8,947 nt of DNA, from the NCBI GenBank assembly GCA_934281515.1, contig CAKQXG010000084.1:1-8947 (forward strand). The letters run 5' to 3'. This DNA comes from an uncultured Clostridia bacterium. GTDB lineage: Bacteria; Bacillota; Clostridia; Christensenellales; CAG-314. The number at the start of each line of letters is the position of its first letter. Positions within the stretch are counted from its first letter, which is position 1. The notes beneath the pieces were generated by a model. It did not search any database and was not told where the DNA came from. It saw only the letters and a list, made by a program, of their open reading frames with translations. Made by a program: the position numbers and the translations under genes. Positions 8,201 through 8,947 of the stretch are shown here, piece after piece.

Positions 8201-8253
8201 GTACGTTGCCCGAACAGCAAGGCTGGCTGATAAGTGACATATACGCCTATTAA
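5215..8253 (+). CDS. Large modular surface lipoprotein: beta-sandwich modules alternating with helical repeats
   Basis: No enzyme domain is recognisable; the layout suggests a non-catalytic glycan-capture or scaffold protein. The signal peptide ends FAAC, with Cys25 as lipid anchor, followed by a Pro/Thr-rich linker (30-41). Module order by residue: B0, a carbohydrate-binding-like beta domain (41-198) starting TSFENMDDL and ending IYVDNMRVTV; a helical repeat R0 (224-275); beta module B1 (280-414); helical repeats R1-R3 (423-477, 485-539, 546-600); beta module B2 (607-695); repeats R4-R6 (708-764, 773-822, 828-884); beta module B3 (895-1012). B1-B3 share a Y-N-P-like turn and a pair of Trp residues 13-15 apart (354/369, 643/656, 956/971), possible sugar-stacking residues. 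The helical repeats belong to a type common in Bacillota surface proteins, with a YxxLS core and an LVxxxxxL motif. The C-terminus ends within B3, with no sortase signal or S-layer domain. Confidence 0.85.
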   Translation: MNKKINRLCLLLALLAVACFAFAACDKTDDPTPKPQPTDPTLVTSFENMDDLYALTAIEIAPDDEYKLSVNTDKKYVSDGDASLRYTFAAGSSHLFCQYLADSHLPQLDVAKLKAVSVDFFNTSDSAQNVTLSVTTSSGAALFSKQQALAPNAKTTVVYDELGSFSYKKKANVAGFSFRFDVESPVTIYVDNMRVTVGASDVPPEDFNAFTEGIVNVPEQPVTAETLDRNIAFLDAVGYARQLYNGLDDKNAAKAANVALLEKYETLANGYAALYTPRNDTDIVDKWEYGVGLTVGTDIDDEYGALWQIAVNAKRDGQQSFRFTDVSVDGFGEAVLYVYNPTEYNLEYRLSGGWQSFGVQHGKLPAGTWSQITLNASFIEKDAVGSLFVIIYRMENGVRKPFDGVFGFSALYGVPANISAQPVIDRIEALPQIADIALADKATVEQIRALYDELSRSARSAVTNYDKLAKAEQKIASFEANAFDDQVNALPVVTAENALAVYTSVRNLYKQYETLSDIAVGLVTSLDKLHSVESNVRQYMPRVVKDMVDGLPQVKDLVMPKMYDDITLAIELYNELSATDKATVDGNKLASLTDVVRRYTELKPSFDDDKIPTAFRGYEKYYLLIYNPTNTAAKFFYQSGKDWKGCAPTDLPAKAWTCVELERYAAEYGNIYTYIDDKSANMSADGWQCRVFGYVDSDADKQKLAAFYELLDGLPDSADVTLADSDKITAVRQAYDDLSDYVKSLVDSKRLVRLTQAEQRLAELVGQDELSKFNAAVNALSDSSTGADVYNVLWLYVNLSETVKSMVTAETTDRLDAQINLHGTDVVAELDRQIAALYQVCDYPKDNAVCLALYAVFKAIPKDIRNALINKTMLGELYNTANSVRTVLVPDGQASKDEIYGTVHKLYVAAEQKGEANLMFKLPKNVAANKRIVFYLYCPQGANEARLYFAVDNGSWTTSDKQSVTVTKQGWLRVEFDATIVQNTYDSYWYIYTKDSTLPEQQGWLISDIYAY
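6052..6456 (+). repeat. Beta module B1 of the modular lipoprotein
   Basis: Encodes residues 280-414. The key residues are Y339-N340-P341-T342, Trp354, the LPAGTW turn and Trp369. It is the most complete of three related modules: about 64 residues lie between the preceding helical repeat and the YNPT turn. It ends in FDGVFGFSALYGV, where the first helical-repeat block begins. Homology to B2 and B3 is by eye. Confidence 0.6.
6481..7014 (+). repeat. Helical repeats R1-R3
   Basis: Three consecutive repeats of about 55-60 residues. Their LP turns lie at 430-431, 490-491 and 551-552, so the period is 60-61 residues. The shared pattern is I/VxxLP, then a helix, YxxLS (Y-D-E-L-S, Q-Y-E-T-L-S, Y-N-E-L-S), then a hydrophobic-V stretch and a closing helix with L..AE or a related form. 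The repeats are diverged in protein sequence, so the duplications look old. A single related repeat, R0, sits earlier at 5884-6039. Confidence 0.7.
7033..7299 (+). repeat. Beta module B2, shortened at its N-terminal side
   Basis: Encodes residues 607-695. It carries the YNPT turn (626-629), Trp643, LPAKAW with Trp656, and a closing WQCRVFGYV strand. Only about 25 residues separate it from the previous helical repeat, against about 64 for B1 and 53 for B3, so one or more N-terminal strands seem to be missing. Confidence 0.55.
7336..7866 (+). repeat. Helical repeats R4-R6
   Basis: R4 (residues 708-764) closely follows the R1 pattern: LDGLP, a TLADSDK turn, YDDLS, LVDSKRL and TQAEQRL. R5 (773-822) keeps NAL and a YVNLSETVKSMV stretch. 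R6 (828-884) is the most diverged, with IAAL, YAVFKAIPKDIRNAL and a closing helix. The block has the same number of repeats as R1-R3, which suggests duplication of a whole (beta module plus three repeats) unit. Confidence 0.65.
7897..8250 (+). repeat. Beta module B3, C-terminal
   Basis: Encodes residues 895-1012 and ends the protein. The YNP turn is changed to Y937-C938-P939. Trp956 and Trp971 keep the 15-residue spacing seen in B1. The final strand, GWLISDIYAY, resembles the closing strands of carbohydrate-binding-like modules. Confidence 0.6.
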
Positions 8254-8318
8254 AATGTGCTTTAAGTAGCGTTGTACTACTGAAACTTACAACAAATTAC
8301 AAAACAAGGAGAAACGCT
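8254..8318 (+). promoter_or_regulatory. Intergenic leader with interleaved inverted repeats
   Basis: This 65-base gap has no T-run terminator. AGTAG (8265-8269) pairs with CTACT (8277-8281), and the loop bases GTTGTA (8271-8276) pair with TACAAC (8288-8293). The two helices interleave, so they are either alternatives or an H-type pseudoknot with loops of 1, 0 and 6 bases; the 6-base loop is GAAACT. Both stems are AT-rich and weak. AAGGAG at 8306-8311 is the SD for the next gene, seven bases before its ATG. Confidence 0.3.
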
Positions 8319-8947
8319 ATGAACAAAAAACTTTCGCTGTTGCTGTGCTTTGCGGTGTTGGTTGTGTGTTTGCTTGGTGCCGTGGCGTGTGAGATTGTGG
8401 ACACGCACGAACACGATTACGTCGAGCATGCTGCTGTTGCCGCTACGTGCGATACGGCAGGCAACGAACTGTACTACACCTGCAAAGGTTGCGACAAGAT
8501 GTTCGACAAAGACAAACAGGAAATTACCGCAGTCCCGACAATCGCGGCAAAGGGACACTCTTATACCGAACATGCCGCAGTGATTGCAACATGCACATCG
8601 GACGGTAACGAACTTTACTACACATGCGATGTTTGCAACAAGATTTTCGACAAGGACAAGGCGGAAATCGAAGCAATACCCACTGTGGCAAAGGGCGAAC
8701 ACGGCTACACCAAAGTGGAAGCCAAAGTGGCAACTTGCAACGAATCCGGTAACGAAGAGTACTACACATGCGCAGGTTGTAACGGACTGTTTGACAAGGA
8801 CAAAAAGTCCATTACGGCAATACCTGTAATCCCTGCCAAAAACCATGCATTACACAAGGTCAGCTCAGTCGCGCCTACTTGCGAGCAACCAGGTAACGAA
8901 GAGTATTACACTTGTGACAACGGTTGTGGAACATTGTTTAGCGCGGA
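8319..8947 (+). CDS. Cys/His repeat lipoprotein (3' end beyond window)
   Basis: The first 209 residues are visible and no stop is reached. The start at 8319 has the SD AAGGAG at 8306-8311. The signal peptide ends AVAC, with Cys24 as the predicted lipid anchor, so the protein should sit on the outer face of the membrane. From residue 32 the sequence is repeats of exactly 48 residues. Each has an opening His (32, 80, 128, 176), a Cys in an ATC/PTC motif (44, 92, 140, 188), and a YYTCxxC pair (55/58, 103/106, 151/154, and 199/203 in the fourth). A F-D-K-D-K turn and an I-P-x-I/V strand follow. The set of three Cys and one His could hold a zinc ion; this is inference. Similar His/Cys repeats occur in clostridial surface proteins with no settled function. 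What follows after the repeats is not visible. Confidence 0.85.
   Translation, partial: MNKKLSLLLCFAVLVVCLLGAVACEIVDTHEHDYVEHAAVAATCDTAGNELYYTCKGCDKMFDKDKQEITAVPTIAAKGHSYTEHAAVIATCTSDGNELYYTCDVCNKIFDKDKAEIEAIPTVAKGEHGYTKVEAKVATCNESGNEEYYTCAGCNGLFDKDKKSITAIPVIPAKNHALHKVSSVAPTCEQPGNEEYYTCDNGCGTLFSA
8412..8947 (+). repeat. 144-bp tandem repeats encoding 48-residue Cys/His units
   Basis: Three complete units (8412-8555, 8556-8699, 8700-8843) and a partial fourth (from 8844) keep an exact 144-base period. Conservation is strongest around the GNELYYTC and FDKDK segments. Synonymous sites differ between copies, so the array is not a recent expansion. The fourth copy has one extra residue between its paired cysteines. 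Confidence 0.9.

Noticed and set aside
7522..8220. 232-codon open frame on the minus strand
   Set aside because: Antisense to the end of the modular lipoprotein, with no SD and no domain; a shadow frame.
8265..8293. preQ1-type riboswitch
   Set aside because: The pseudoknot geometry is similar in size, but the C-rich loop and A-rich tail typical of that class are absent, and the downstream gene is not a queuosine gene.
8277..8846. 189-codon open frame on the minus strand with repetitive Cys/Val-rich protein
   Set aside because: Its repetitive look comes from the 144-bp repeats of the sense gene read backwards. The sense strand has an SD, a lipoprotein signal and conserved Cys spacing.

Overview
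The window looks like part of a glycan-uptake operon from a Gram-positive anaerobe, most likely an uncultured clostridial gut-type member of the Bacillota. Four points support this. Consensus AGGAGG-type ribosome binding sites precede five of the six genes. Four consecutive genes start with lipoprotein signal peptides, and there is no outer-membrane SusC/SusD machinery. The transporter is a carbohydrate-type ABC importer. The surface proteins carry repeat types familiar from Clostridia and Paenibacillus-like bacteria. The genus cannot be told from the sequence.

All genes lie on the + strand with short gaps, so one transcript is likely. From left to right they are: (1) the 3' end of a MalF/UgpA-type permease (1-177); (2) a complete MalG/UgpE-type permease (179-1078); (3) a family 1 sugar-binding lipoprotein (1147-2727); (4) an 806-residue lipoprotein with a DUF4091/GH123-like catalytic region and a C-terminal beta-rich extension (2782-5202); (5) a 1012-residue lipoprotein that alternates beta-sandwich-like modules with three-helix-type repeats and has no visible enzyme domain (5215-8253); (6) a lipoprotein of 48-residue Cys/His repeats, cut by the window end (8319-8947). 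No ATPase or regulator gene is present, so the importer probably uses an ATPase encoded elsewhere.

The working model is inference. The repeat-rich lipoprotein (5) captures or positions a glycan at the cell surface. The GH123-like enzyme (4) trims it, the binding protein (3) picks up the released oligosaccharide, and the permeases (1, 2) import it. The Cys/His repeat protein (6) has no assigned role; each repeat holds three Cys and one invariant His, so it may bind metal. The characterised GH123 activity is on beta-N-acetylgalactosaminides, which makes a GalNAc-containing host or microbial glycan a reasonable first guess, but nothing here proves the substrate.

The three longer gaps hold little else. 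Positions 1079-1146 are AT-rich with a strong SD. Positions 2728-2781 hold a perfect 6-bp stem-loop. Positions 8254-8318 hold two interleaved inverted repeats that could form a small pseudoknot. I saw no tRNA, rRNA, CRISPR array, insertion sequence or rho-independent terminator.
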